Positions 1 to 6,456 of a stretch of DNA of 15,596 nucleotides are shown piece by piece. Position 1 is the first letter of the stretch. Each line of letters starts with the position of its first letter. Made by a program: the position numbers and the translations under genes. This DNA is from Desulfobulbaceae bacterium. GTDB taxonomy: Bacteria; Desulfobacterota; Desulfobulbia; Desulfobulbales; SURF-16. The stretch covers positions 1 through 15,596 of the forward strand of contig JANTGB010000017.1 of NCBI GenBank assembly GCA_024763115.1, in the 5' to 3' direction. The notes beneath the pieces were generated by a model. The model was not told where the DNA came from and ran no database searches. It saw only the letters and a list, made by a program, of their open reading frames with translations.

Positions 1-109
1 ATTGAAAACTTTCTTTGAAATAAACAACTTGCATCTACTGTTAAGGGACTTATCCTAAGAACCCTGAGGTTTTCTTCCACTTTAGTGGGTTAGGAGATGG
101 AAGGGAATT

Positions 110-238
110 TTACTCTTGCTGATCGTTCCAGTTATGGATGCGGCGGAATTCCTGAACCAAGAGTAAACGTTCGTCAAGTTTGAGGCGGAAATATATAGGG
201 CTTAATATCAAAATTTTAACTGCTTTTTTAATTGTCAT
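110..238 (-). CDS. Small hypothetical protein, 42 aa
   Basis: A short ORF begins with ATG at 236-238 and stops at TAA 110-112. A good Shine-Dalgarno stretch (AGAGGTG) lies about 7 nt upstream of the ATG. The 42-residue product is basic and amphipathic in its first half (TIKKAVKILILSPIYFRLKL), then carries DERLLLVQEF and a polar tail. I see no signal-peptide cleavage motif, cysteine pair or DNA-binding motif, and I do not recognise the family. It is divergent from the potassium-channel gene, and a 153-bp repeat element is inserted just 27 bp upstream of its ATG, so its native promoter has been displaced. The ribosome-binding site and protein-like composition favour a real gene, but the shortness leaves doubt. 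Confidence 0.5.
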   Translation of the reverse strand: MTIKKAVKILILSPIYFRLKLDERLLLVQEFRRIHNWNDQQE

Positions 239-265
239 GGCAGGCACCTCTTTTTTTAAAAATAC

Positions 266-418
266 GTAACCGTTCACCAGGGCACCAAATTTACTATAAC
301 CTTCAGTCCTGTAAGTGTTTACCCGTGCCTTAGATTCGTTCGTTTGGGACTTCGAAGAATACTTGTGCTATTCGAGAAGGCCCAAACGGGCGAAGATGAG
401 GTGCAGGTGAACGCTTAC
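266..418 (+). mobile_element. 153-bp MITE-like element, copy 1 (family C)
   Basis: The element starts GTAACCGTTCACC and ends GGTGAACGCTTAC, so its termini are imperfect inverted repeats. It is flanked by a perfect 8-bp direct repeat AAAAATAC (258-265 and 419-426), a target-site duplication. A third copy of the terminal motif lies inside at about 311-329. The middle is a foldback: CGTTTGGG and CCCAAACG pair around inner TTCGAA/TTCGAG arms. It has no ORF of its own. It matches 1500-1652 in reverse complement at 147 of 153 positions. GTAA ends and 8-bp duplications are the known pattern of IS66-family elements; membership is inferred. Confidence 0.9.
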
Positions 419-470
419 AAAAATACTTATCGGTTTACCGGTGTGTTAAATAAAGAAATAACGGGATTTC

Positions 471-1457
471 ATGAATAAAATTTTAATCTTTATTTTAATT
501 TTTTTCGGACTGGTGTCCTTCGGCACAACCGGTTATGTCCTTCTTGAAAATTATTCGTTTCTTGATGGGCTCTACATGACTATTATCACTATCACTACGG
601 TGGGATTTAGTGAGGTGGGACAGTTAAATGCCGACGGCAAGATATTTACTATTGTCCTGATTATATTGGGTGTTGGTTTTGCCATGCTAACGATAGGCAA
701 GATCGGCGAAGCCGTGGTTGGAGGAGGTCTGCAGGCCGCTTATGGGAGAATTAAAATGAACAAGAAAATCGCCCGAATAAAAAATCATTACATTGTCTGC
801 GGCTTTGGCCGGATCGGTCGGGTTATATGTAGATTGCTGGCTGAAAATAACCGGCCTTTTGTGGTTATTGACAATAATCCGCGGGAAATAAAAAAATTAA
901 AGGATTACGGTTATCTTTATTATGAAGGTGAGGCGTCTGATGATGATGTTTTAATAAATGTCAGAGTAAAAAGGGCCAATGGCCTGATTGCCGTGGTATC
1001 TTCTGATGCTGATAATGTTTTTATCTCTCTGTCGGCCCGGGGGTTAAATGGTGATTTGTTTATAATGGCTCGTTCCAGCGGAGCACAAGGTGTTGAAACG
1101 AAGCTGCTTCATGCCGGAGCCGACAAGGTGATATCTCCATATTATATTGGTGGTTGCCGTATGGCCCAGTTGGTTTTGCGGCCTACTGTGACGGATTTTA
1201 TTGATTTAACCGTTCAAGGGGGGGAACTGGGACTGCGGCTCGAGGAGCTTGAGGTGCCGCCTGACGGCAAGTCTGTTAATAAAACTCTGATGGATTCAGA
1301 GATAAGAAAAAATTATGATCTTATTGTAGTGGCGATAAAACGGGTTAAAGGAGATATGCTTTTTAATCCCAACCCCAACACAATGATTATGGCGGGAGAT
1401 ACCTTGGTTGTTTTGGGTGAATATGAAAAGATTATGGAGCTTGAAAAAGAAATTTGA
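471..1457 (+). CDS. Two-TM potassium channel with RCK (TrkA-N/TrkA-C) domains
   Basis: This 328-residue protein is built like the MthK class of ligand-gated K+ channels. A hydrophobic helix (about 4-24) is followed by a pore loop with the selectivity filter TVGFS (43-47), a second membrane helix (about 58-78), and a cytoplasmic Rossmann-type RCK domain with GFGRIG (111-116) and the acidic residue of VVID (D134) at the end of strand 2. A TrkA-C-like domain fills the last about 80 residues. Phe replaces the usual Tyr of TVGYG, a variant seen in other channels. The ATG at 471 has only a weak GGGA upstream. A second in-frame ATG at 756-758 (Met96), between the pore and the RCK domain, has a GGGAG 7 nt upstream. 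This mirrors the internal start of MthK that makes free RCK subunits for the gating ring. The gene lies between two inverted copies of the same 153-bp element. Confidence 0.93.
   Translation: MNKILIFILIFFGLVSFGTTGYVLLENYSFLDGLYMTIITITTVGFSEVGQLNADGKIFTIVLIILGVGFAMLTIGKIGEAVVGGGLQAAYGRIKMNKKIARIKNHYIVCGFGRIGRVICRLLAENNRPFVVIDNNPREIKKLKDYGYLYYEGEASDDDVLINVRVKRANGLIAVVSSDADNVFISLSARGLNGDLFIMARSSGAQGVETKLLHAGADKVISPYYIGGCRMAQLVLRPTVTDFIDLTVQGGELGLRLEELEVPPDGKSVNKTLMDSEIRKNYDLIVVAIKRVKGDMLFNPNPNTMIMAGDTLVVLGEYEKIMELEKEI
744..758 (+). promoter_or_regulatory. Possible internal ribosome-binding site and start for a free RCK domain
   Basis: GGGAG (744-748) precedes an in-frame ATG (756-758) by 7 nt inside the channel gene. 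The product would start at Met96 with NKKIARIKNHY and contain only the RCK/TrkA-C part (233 residues). The analogous internal start is established for archaeal MthK; here it is inferred from spacing and position only. Confidence 0.45.
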
Positions 1458-1469
1458 AATCGATATAAT
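1441..1469 (+). promoter_or_regulatory. Sigma70-type promoter for the fapA-family gene
   Basis: TTGAAA (1441-1446) and TATAAT (1464-1469) are separated by exactly 17 bp. The -35 lies in the last codons of the channel gene and the -10 just after its stop. The only downstream plus-strand gene is the FapA-family gene at 1673. The 153-bp element and its duplication lie between them, stretching the leader from roughly 35 to roughly 195 nt. Confidence 0.6.
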
Positions 1470-1499
1470 TGATATACAGCCTTTTTTATTTAAAGTAAA

Positions 1500-1652
1500 G
1501 TAAGCGTTCACCAGCACCTCATCTTCGCCCGTTTGGGCCTTCTCGAATAGCACAAGTATGGTTCGAAGTCCCAAACGAACGAATCTAAGGCACTGGTGAA
1601 CACTTACAGGACTGAAGGTTATCGTAAATTTGGTGCCCTGGTGAACGGTTAC
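1500..1652 (-). mobile_element. 153-bp MITE-like element, copy 2 (family C), inverted
   Basis: The reverse complement of this segment matches 266-418 at 147 of 153 positions with no gaps. It begins GTAAGCGTTCACC and ends GGTGAACGGTTAC. A perfect 8-bp duplication, AAAGTAAA, flanks it (1492-1499 and 1653-1660) and differs from that of copy 1, so the two copies inserted independently and do not form a composite transposon. The element ends 20 bp before the ATG of the downstream gene and lies wholly in that gene's leader. Confidence 0.92.
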
Positions 1653-1672
1653 AAAGTAAACATGGATATATC

Positions 1673-3121
1673 ATGGGGAAGAAACTGACTAAGCCGGTCA
1701 AGATTTGTAATGATAGATATTTGCTTAATGTTTCCAAGGATAGACTTACAGCGGTCATTAAGCTTTCAGGGGCTGAATCGTTTTCTGATGTTGATTTTGA
1801 CGATATTTTAAGGGAAGCTCAGCAGTATGGTATTGTTTTCGGCTTTTTGCCTAAATTGCCGCCTCCCCGTCAGGATATTGCTGTTATTGCCCGGGGCAAG
1901 GAGGCAAAACCGGGGACGGATGCCCAGATTTTAACCAAGGTCAGACCAGCGGTAATTTCATCCCGGGTAATAAAGAAAAAGGCAAAGGATAAGGTTGATT
2001 TTCGCGAACTGGGTAAAATTGTTAATGTGCCTGCCGGGCAGGTGCTGATTGAAAAAATTCCGCCCACCTCCGGTTCTCCGGGAAAAGATGTTTATGGGGA
2101 AAAAATTATTGCTGCGTCAGGCAGGGATATCAATATAAAATGCGGCAATGGAGTTGTGTTATCAGATGACGGCCTGAAAGTAACATCAACGGTTGAAGGT
2201 AAATTTGTCATGAACAGCGGCCGTCCCGCTGTTTTTGAGGAACATGAGGTTCACGGTGATGTAGATATATCGGTAGGCAATATTGTTTTCTGTGGGAAAT
2301 CCCTGTCGGTCAGCGGCGAGGTTATGCCTGGTTTCAAGTTAAAATGTAAAGGTGATATTTCGGTGCTGGGCGGAGTTAACAGCGCCAATATTATTGCCGG
2401 CGGCAGGTTGACGATAAAGGGCGGTCTTATTGGTGAAGATTCCGATATCAAGGCCAGGGGAGACGTAAGGGTTGACTTTATTGAAAACATCGGCAGCCTG
2501 GAGACCAGGGGCATGTTGACGGTCGGTGATTTTATTGTTCAGGGAAATGTTAAAGTTGCCCGGGATCTTGTTGCCATGGAAGGCAAGGGGGCGGTTATCG
2601 GCGGCAAGTATATCCTGGGCGGTTCCATGCATGTCAAGGAACTGGGTTCCGATGCCGAGGTGGTTACCGAAGTGACTGTGGGCTTAAATCCTGACCTGGA
2701 AGCCAGAAAAAAGAAAATTGAGGCGGAAAAGGAGATCTGGCCGCCAAAGATGAATGAACTGCTCAAAAATATCGGCGTGTTAAATGAGATAAAAAAAGAG
2801 CAGGGCCTGGATTTTCCCGAAGAGAAAAAGGAACTCCTGAACAAACTTAATAAAATGATGCCCGAGGTCATGGAAAAAAATAATGCGCTGACCGAGCAGG
2901 AAGCGCAGCTGGATGAAGACATGCTTAAGGCCGCAGGTGAACGTATTTTTGTTTACGGTATACTTTATCCCGGCCTTCTGGTTAAAATAGGCAAAACACA
3001 ACGGGTAATTACTGATCAGGAAAATTTTGTGGTTATTGAATTGCACGCGCAAAACAAAAAGATTCACGTCCGCTCAATGACTGTTGACGAAAAAAAGGCT
3101 GTTAATCTACCCAGGGAGTAA
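1673..3121 (+). CDS. FapA/DUF342-family protein
   Basis: The 482-residue product has the DUF342 (FapA) pattern. An N-terminal domain (about 1-170) has conserved stretches such as PAGQVLIEKIPP and TSGSPGKDVYGEKI. It is followed by a long glycine- and valine-rich run (about 180-335) of short strands with the periodicity of a right-handed beta-helix (for example VHGDVDISVGNIVFCG and GDISVLGGVNSANIIAGG). A charged coiled-coil-like segment (about 340-410) and a small C-terminal beta domain complete it. Family members include FapA, which affects flagellar assembly in Vibrio, but most are uncharacterised. No flagellar gene is nearby, so the role here is open. The ATG at 1673 lacks a clear Shine-Dalgarno; another ATG at 1662 is out of frame and stops quickly. 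The 3' end overlaps the convergent ybeY-pdxJ gene by 15 bp. Confidence 0.85.
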   Translation: MGKKLTKPVKICNDRYLLNVSKDRLTAVIKLSGAESFSDVDFDDILREAQQYGIVFGFLPKLPPPRQDIAVIARGKEAKPGTDAQILTKVRPAVISSRVIKKKAKDKVDFRELGKIVNVPAGQVLIEKIPPTSGSPGKDVYGEKIIAASGRDINIKCGNGVVLSDDGLKVTSTVEGKFVMNSGRPAVFEEHEVHGDVDISVGNIVFCGKSLSVSGEVMPGFKLKCKGDISVLGGVNSANIIAGGRLTIKGGLIGEDSDIKARGDVRVDFIENIGSLETRGMLTVGDFIVQGNVKVARDLVAMEGKGAVIGGKYILGGSMHVKELGSDAEVVTEVTVGLNPDLEARKKKIEAEKEIWPPKMNELLKNIGVLNEIKKEQGLDFPEEKKELLNKLNKMMPEVMEKNNALTEQEAQLDEDMLKAAGERIFVYGILYPGLLVKIGKTQRVITDQENFVVIELHAQNKKIHVRSMTVDEKKAVNLPRE

Positions 3122-4255
3122 TGCCTTCATTTCCCGCACTGCCTGATCCAGTCCCACCAGAATCGCCCGTGCCATCACCGCGTGACCAATGCTCAACTCT
3201 TCAATTGTTCCCAGGGCAGCTATCCTGGCAGTATTGCGATAATTTAGACCATGCCCGGCATTGACCCGCAGGCCGGTTTCATACGCCTCTTCCGCCGAGT
3301 CGGCAATTAGGGCAAATTCCCTGTCTGCCTCCTGTTCGGAAAGGGCATCAGCGTATCTGCCGGTATGTATTTCAACAAAGGTGGAATTTATCGCTTTGGC
3401 TGCCTGTATCTGGCTGGAATCCGGGTCAATAAAAAGGCTGACCGGAATTTCCGCCGCAGTCATGCGCTTGATTACCTCAGCCAGTTTTTCTTTCTGACCA
3501 GCAACATCAAGTCCTCCCTCCGTGGTAAGTTCCTCTCTTTTTTCAGGCACCAGGGTTACCATGTCCGGTCTAAGGTCAAGGGCGATTTTGATTATTTCTT
3601 CGTCAGCCCCCATTTCCAGGTTAAGTTTTGTTTTTACGGTCTGACGCAGAAGGATTATGTCCCGATCCTGCATGTGGCGGCGATCCTCGCGCAGATGAGC
3701 GACAATGCCGGCGGCTCCGGCCAGTTCACATATTCCGGCGGCCAGCACCGGGTCAGGCTCATCAATGCCCCGAGCCTGTCTTAAGGTTGCTACGTGATCA
3801 ACATTTACGGCTAGCTGGATCATATTTTTTCTCCTTGAAAGTTGAGACTGTAAATATTTTTCCTTATTCGTCATTTCCAGGGCTTCCCGGCTGGAACGTT
3901 CGTGGTCATAGCCCAGTAAATGCGCCAGGCCATGAACCAGCAGGGTTCGTACCCGGTTATGCATGGTTATATTTTCCTCTAGCGCCTCATTACGGGCTGT
4001 ATCAAGGGAGATAACAATATCTCCCAGCAGATTATCTTCGTTTCCGTCGTCCAGAGGAAAGGACAGGACATTGGTTGGTTTATTTTTTTGCCGGTACTGG
4101 TTGTTAAGTTCCGTCATCTGTTGATCGTCAACCAGGAGGATACTTAATTCTTTGTCTGCAATATTGCATATTATCAGGAGATTTTCAGCATCATTCTCCA
4201 GGCTTTTAAGACTGTAGCGGCATAGTTTATGTTCGTTTTTAATAAAGACCGGCAT
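3107..4255 (-). CDS. ybeY-pdxJ: YbeY-PdxJ fusion: rRNA maturation endoribonuclease / pyridoxine 5'-phosphate synthase
   Basis: One uninterrupted frame encodes two complete enzymes. Residues 1 to about 143 are YbeY, the metal-dependent RNase for 16S rRNA 3'-end maturation, with the zinc-binding signature HGLAHLLGYDH (His108, His112, His118) and the upstream NVLSFPLDD motif. Residues 145-382 are full-length PdxJ, which condenses 1-deoxyxylulose 5-phosphate with 3-amino-2-oxopropyl phosphate to form pyridoxine 5'-phosphate. It shows NVDHVATLRQARG (151-163), AHLREDRRHMQDRD and the C-terminal VNAGHGLNY and IGHAVMARAI. The join QLSRRKN is very short. A perfect AAGGAG lies 7 nt before the PdxJ methionine (Met145), so PdxJ may also be made separately. 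The gene follows phoH as in many bacteria, with a foldback repeat inserted between. The first ATG has no strong ribosome-binding site. The 3' end overlaps the FapA-family gene tail to tail. Confidence 0.92.
   Translation of the reverse strand: MPVFIKNEHKLCRYSLKSLENDAENLLIICNIADKELSILLVDDQQMTELNNQYRQKNKPTNVLSFPLDDGNEDNLLGDIVISLDTARNEALEENITMHNRVRTLLVHGLAHLLGYDHERSSREALEMTNKEKYLQSQLSRRKNMIQLAVNVDHVATLRQARGIDEPDPVLAAGICELAGAAGIVAHLREDRRHMQDRDIILLRQTVKTKLNLEMGADEEIIKIALDLRPDMVTLVPEKREELTTEGGLDVAGQKEKLAEVIKRMTAAEIPVSLFIDPDSSQIQAAKAINSTFVEIHTGRYADALSEQEADREFALIADSAEEAYETGLRVNAGHGLNYRNTARIAALGTIEELSIGHAVMARAILVGLDQAVREMKALLPG
3821..3836 (-). promoter_or_regulatory. Internal ribosome-binding site and ATG of the PdxJ part
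   Basis: On the minus strand AAGGAG (3831-3836) is followed after 7 nt by ATG (3821-3823), the first codon of the canonical PdxJ sequence MIQLAVNVDH. It is better than any site before the YbeY start. It is either a relic of a formerly separate pdxJ or a live internal start. Confidence 0.6.
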
Positions 4256-4306
4256 TTACTTGCGAATTTTCAAATTTTATTTAAGGGGTATCCCTTTGTC
4301 GGCCTC

Positions 4307-4487
4307 AGGGCTCATTCAAAAATAACTTCGCATTCCAGGACGCAATCCGAACATTTAGAAAAGCGATCTGCAATTATGCAATCCGGGGGCGTAGCTCTGC
4401 TACGCCTGCGGTTGCATGCAATTAGATCGTTTCCCTGAATATTCATATTATGCCTTATCTCTACTGATTTATTTTTGAGTGAGCCCT
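4307..4487. mobile_element. Foldback (MITE-like) element, family A, copy 1
   Basis: This 181-bp segment has near-perfect terminal inverted repeats: AGGGCTCATTCAAAAATAA on the left and, in reverse complement, AGGGCTCACTCAAAAATAA on the right. The arms keep pairing inward (CGATCT with AGATCG, ATGCAA with TTGCAT) to a central hairpin GGCGTAG-CTCTG-CTACGCC (4388-4406). It carries no ORF of its own. The right terminal repeat overlaps the phoH stop codon. I found no clear target duplication. A second copy lies at 8742. It fills most of the phoH-ybeY gap. The transposase family is unknown. Confidence 0.8.
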
Positions 4488-5484
4488 AAGTTGGGTTAAG
4501 CGGATTACATGTATCAGGAGTTACCTGTTTTTTTTCATATGCCTGAATGATGTCCTGCACCAGGGCGTGACGTACTACATCATGATGGGTAAAATAATTG
4601 AAAGAGATTCCCTTGATTTTTTTTAATATTTTCGTTGCCCTGATCAGACCTGATCCCTGTTCCCTGGGGAGATCAATCTGGGTGATATCTCCGGTAATTA
4701 CGGTCTGGGAATTAAAACCCATTCTGGTCAGAAACATTTTCATCTGTTCGTTGGTGGTGTTCTGGGCCTCATCCAGGATAATAAAGGCATTGTTTAATGT
4801 CCGGCCCCGCATAAAGGCCAGGGGGGCTATTTCAATTATTCCCTTTTCCACCAGTTCCATAGCCCTTTCCCTTCCCAACATTTCATTTAAGGCATCATGC
4901 AGGGGGCGGAGATAGGGATTAATTTTATCAGCCAGATCGCCGGGCAGAAATCCCAGCCTTTCTCCAGCCTCGACAGCGGGCCTGGTCAGGATAATTGACT
5001 GGATTTGGTTGCGGGTGTATGCGCCGATAGCCATGGCCACGGCCAGGTATGTCTTGCCGGTACCGGCAGGGCCTATGCCGAAGACTATATCATGACTGCG
5101 AATAGCCTCAATATAATTTTTCTGGTTAAGGCTCTTGGGAGAGATGGTTTTTTGCCTGGCAGTAACATATATCTGATCCAGGAAAATTTCTTTCAGACTG
5201 GCCTGGGGAGTTTTGGCTACAATTTTCAAGCCATGGTGGATATCGGCCGGATAAACCGGATAGCCGGTCTCAATCAGACCGTAAAGCTGGGACAGGGTAT
5301 GGGCTGCAACCTCAACTTCATGTTGCAGCCCGGTTATTGTCAGGCATGTTCCTCTGGCTTTGACTGTAACGCCGGTGACCTTTTCCACAGCCTGGAGATT
5401 GCTGTTCAGGTCGCCATAGAGCAACCTGGCATATTCATTGCTGTTAAAATCAAGCTGCTGATTTATTTTTTCCGCCAATGTCAA
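4486..5484 (-). CDS. phoH: PhoH-family ATPase (YbeZ-type)
   Basis: The 332-residue protein is a PhoH/YbeZ P-loop ATPase that works with YbeY in ribosome and RNA metabolism. A KH-like N-terminal region (about 15-75, VTGVTVKARGTCLTITG) precedes the ATPase core. The core has Walker A GPAGTGKT (138-145), the RPAVEAGERLGFLPGD motif (168-183), Walker B FIILDEAQN (234-242) and the sensor TGDITQIDLP. The start is TTG at 5482-5484, 6 bp after the stop of the thioredoxin gene and preceded by AAGG, so translation is probably coupled. The TAG stop (4486-4488) overlaps the terminal repeat of the family-A element, so the original 3' end may have differed by a few codons. ybeY follows in the same operon, the usual functional pairing. 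Confidence 0.93.
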   Translation of the reverse strand: MTLAEKINQQLDFNSNEYARLLYGDLNSNLQAVEKVTGVTVKARGTCLTITGLQHEVEVAAHTLSQLYGLIETGYPVYPADIHHGLKIVAKTPQASLKEIFLDQIYVTARQKTISPKSLNQKNYIEAIRSHDIVFGIGPAGTGKTYLAVAMAIGAYTRNQIQSIILTRPAVEAGERLGFLPGDLADKINPYLRPLHDALNEMLGRERAMELVEKGIIEIAPLAFMRGRTLNNAFIILDEAQNTTNEQMKMFLTRMGFNSQTVITGDITQIDLPREQGSGLIRATKILKKIKGISFNYFTHHDVVRHALVQDIIQAYEKKQVTPDTCNPLNPT

Positions 5485-5490
5485 AAGACC

Positions 5491-6348
5491 TTATTTTTTG
5501 TCCCTGTTTAGTTCTTCATCAATCATTTTTTGAATACTTGTAAAGTCACGATGTTTTACCTGACGGCCATTTACAAAAAGTGTAGGAGTGCCGTGAATGC
5601 CGGCTAATTTCGCATCTTGCTGGTCTTTGGTAATTCTTTGACTTATGATCGGAGATTCTTGATCTTTTTTGAATTTATCCGGATCAAGTCCAAGCTGAGC
5701 AGCAATTTCGGTAAATTTTTTCGGGGAAAGATTACGCATGTTTTTATACAGCTCATCATGGAATTCCCAGAATTTTCCCTGCTCATGGGCAGCCTGGGCG
5801 GCAATAGCTGCAGGGCGGGCGTTTTTGTGCCCTCTTATCGGGAAATCCTTGTGAACTATTTTCACTGTTTCGGGGTTAGCTTCCAGTATTTGTTCAAAAA
5901 GCGGCCCCATGCGGCTGCAGTGAGGGCATTGAAAATCTGAGAAAACAACTATTTCCACCGGGGCTTCCGGAGCTCCGAGAAAGGGGGAACCCTTGATGTC
6001 GATATGGACAACAAAGGCATAGCTTATTTCCTGGATTTTTTTAGATGACTGGCTACTCAGGTAAATTTTTTCATCCAGGCCGGCCATGGCCAGGCCGGAA
6101 ACGGAAATATGGTTCATAGTCTTATCTACGACAATGGTCTCTTTTATTTTGCCGTTTCTTTCAAAAATCGTCACCTGGCCCTTACTGAGAACAAAAATAA
6201 ATTTGCCGTCCAGAGAAACGGCAATATCAAGAGGGTGATCGGCACTCTTGAAATCAGAACTGATTTCAGAATCTATCCGGGCAGAGGAATTGGCGGCAAG
6301 GGTAAAAGAAAGTAAAAATGCCAGTAGAAAAATAATTTGTCGTTTCAT
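5491..6348 (-). CDS. Secreted DsbA-like thioredoxin-fold protein (CPHC) with short beta-propeller-like N-terminal segment
   Basis: The 285-residue product starts with a signal peptide (hydrophobic 4-18, likely cut near AANSSA), so it acts in the periplasm. Residues about 38-110 read like one and a half beta-propeller blades (DIAVSLDGKFIFVLSKGQVT). Residues about 118-285 are a DsbA/DsbG-type thioredoxin fold with the active site CPHC (141-144), an inserted helical domain rich in Ala (about 178-245) and the cis-proline loop GTPT (253-256). This suggests thiol-disulfide exchange on exported proteins. From memory, the same two-part layout occurs in other Desulfobacterota. The ATG is preceded by AAGGGG. 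It heads the operon with phoH and ybeY-pdxJ and has its own promoter. Confidence 0.88.
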   Translation of the reverse strand: MKRQIIFLLAFLLSFTLAANSSARIDSEISSDFKSADHPLDIAVSLDGKFIFVLSKGQVTIFERNGKIKETIVVDKTMNHISVSGLAMAGLDEKIYLSSQSSKKIQEISYAFVVHIDIKGSPFLGAPEAPVEIVVFSDFQCPHCSRMGPLFEQILEANPETVKIVHKDFPIRGHKNARPAAIAAQAAHEQGKFWEFHDELYKNMRNLSPKKFTEIAAQLGLDPDKFKKDQESPIISQRITKDQQDAKLAGIHGTPTLFVNGRQVKHRDFTSIQKMIDEELNRDKK

Positions 6349-6413
6349 GTTGTTACCCCTTATTGGGTTGTTGGGTTAGAGCCGAAAAACAGTTATGCAG
6401 GCAGGATTAATTC

Positions 6414-6441
6414 ATTATACATATCAATTTTGTTTTGGCAA
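6414..6441 (-). promoter_or_regulatory. Promoter of the thioredoxin-phoH-ybeY-pdxJ operon
   Basis: On the minus strand TATAAT (6414-6419) lies 16 bp after TTGCCA (6436-6441), about 65 bp before the ATG at 6348. A TTGACA at 6442-6447 is also present but 22 bp from the -10. The gap between the Fe-S gene and this gene holds nothing else. Confidence 0.55.
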
Positions 6442-6456
6442 TGTCAAAATCTATTA

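Noticed and set aside
266..418. CRISPR-like or REP array
   Set aside because: Repeats are not regularly spaced with unique spacers, and the exact ends with 8-bp duplications indicate transposition.
1296..1574. Minus-strand 92-residue ORF
   Set aside because: It lies antisense to the channel gene and inside the 153-bp element; no ribosome-binding site.
258..1660. Composite transposon made of the two inverted 153-bp elements plus the channel gene
   Set aside because: Each copy has its own distinct 8-bp duplication, so they inserted singly; a composite would share one outer duplication.
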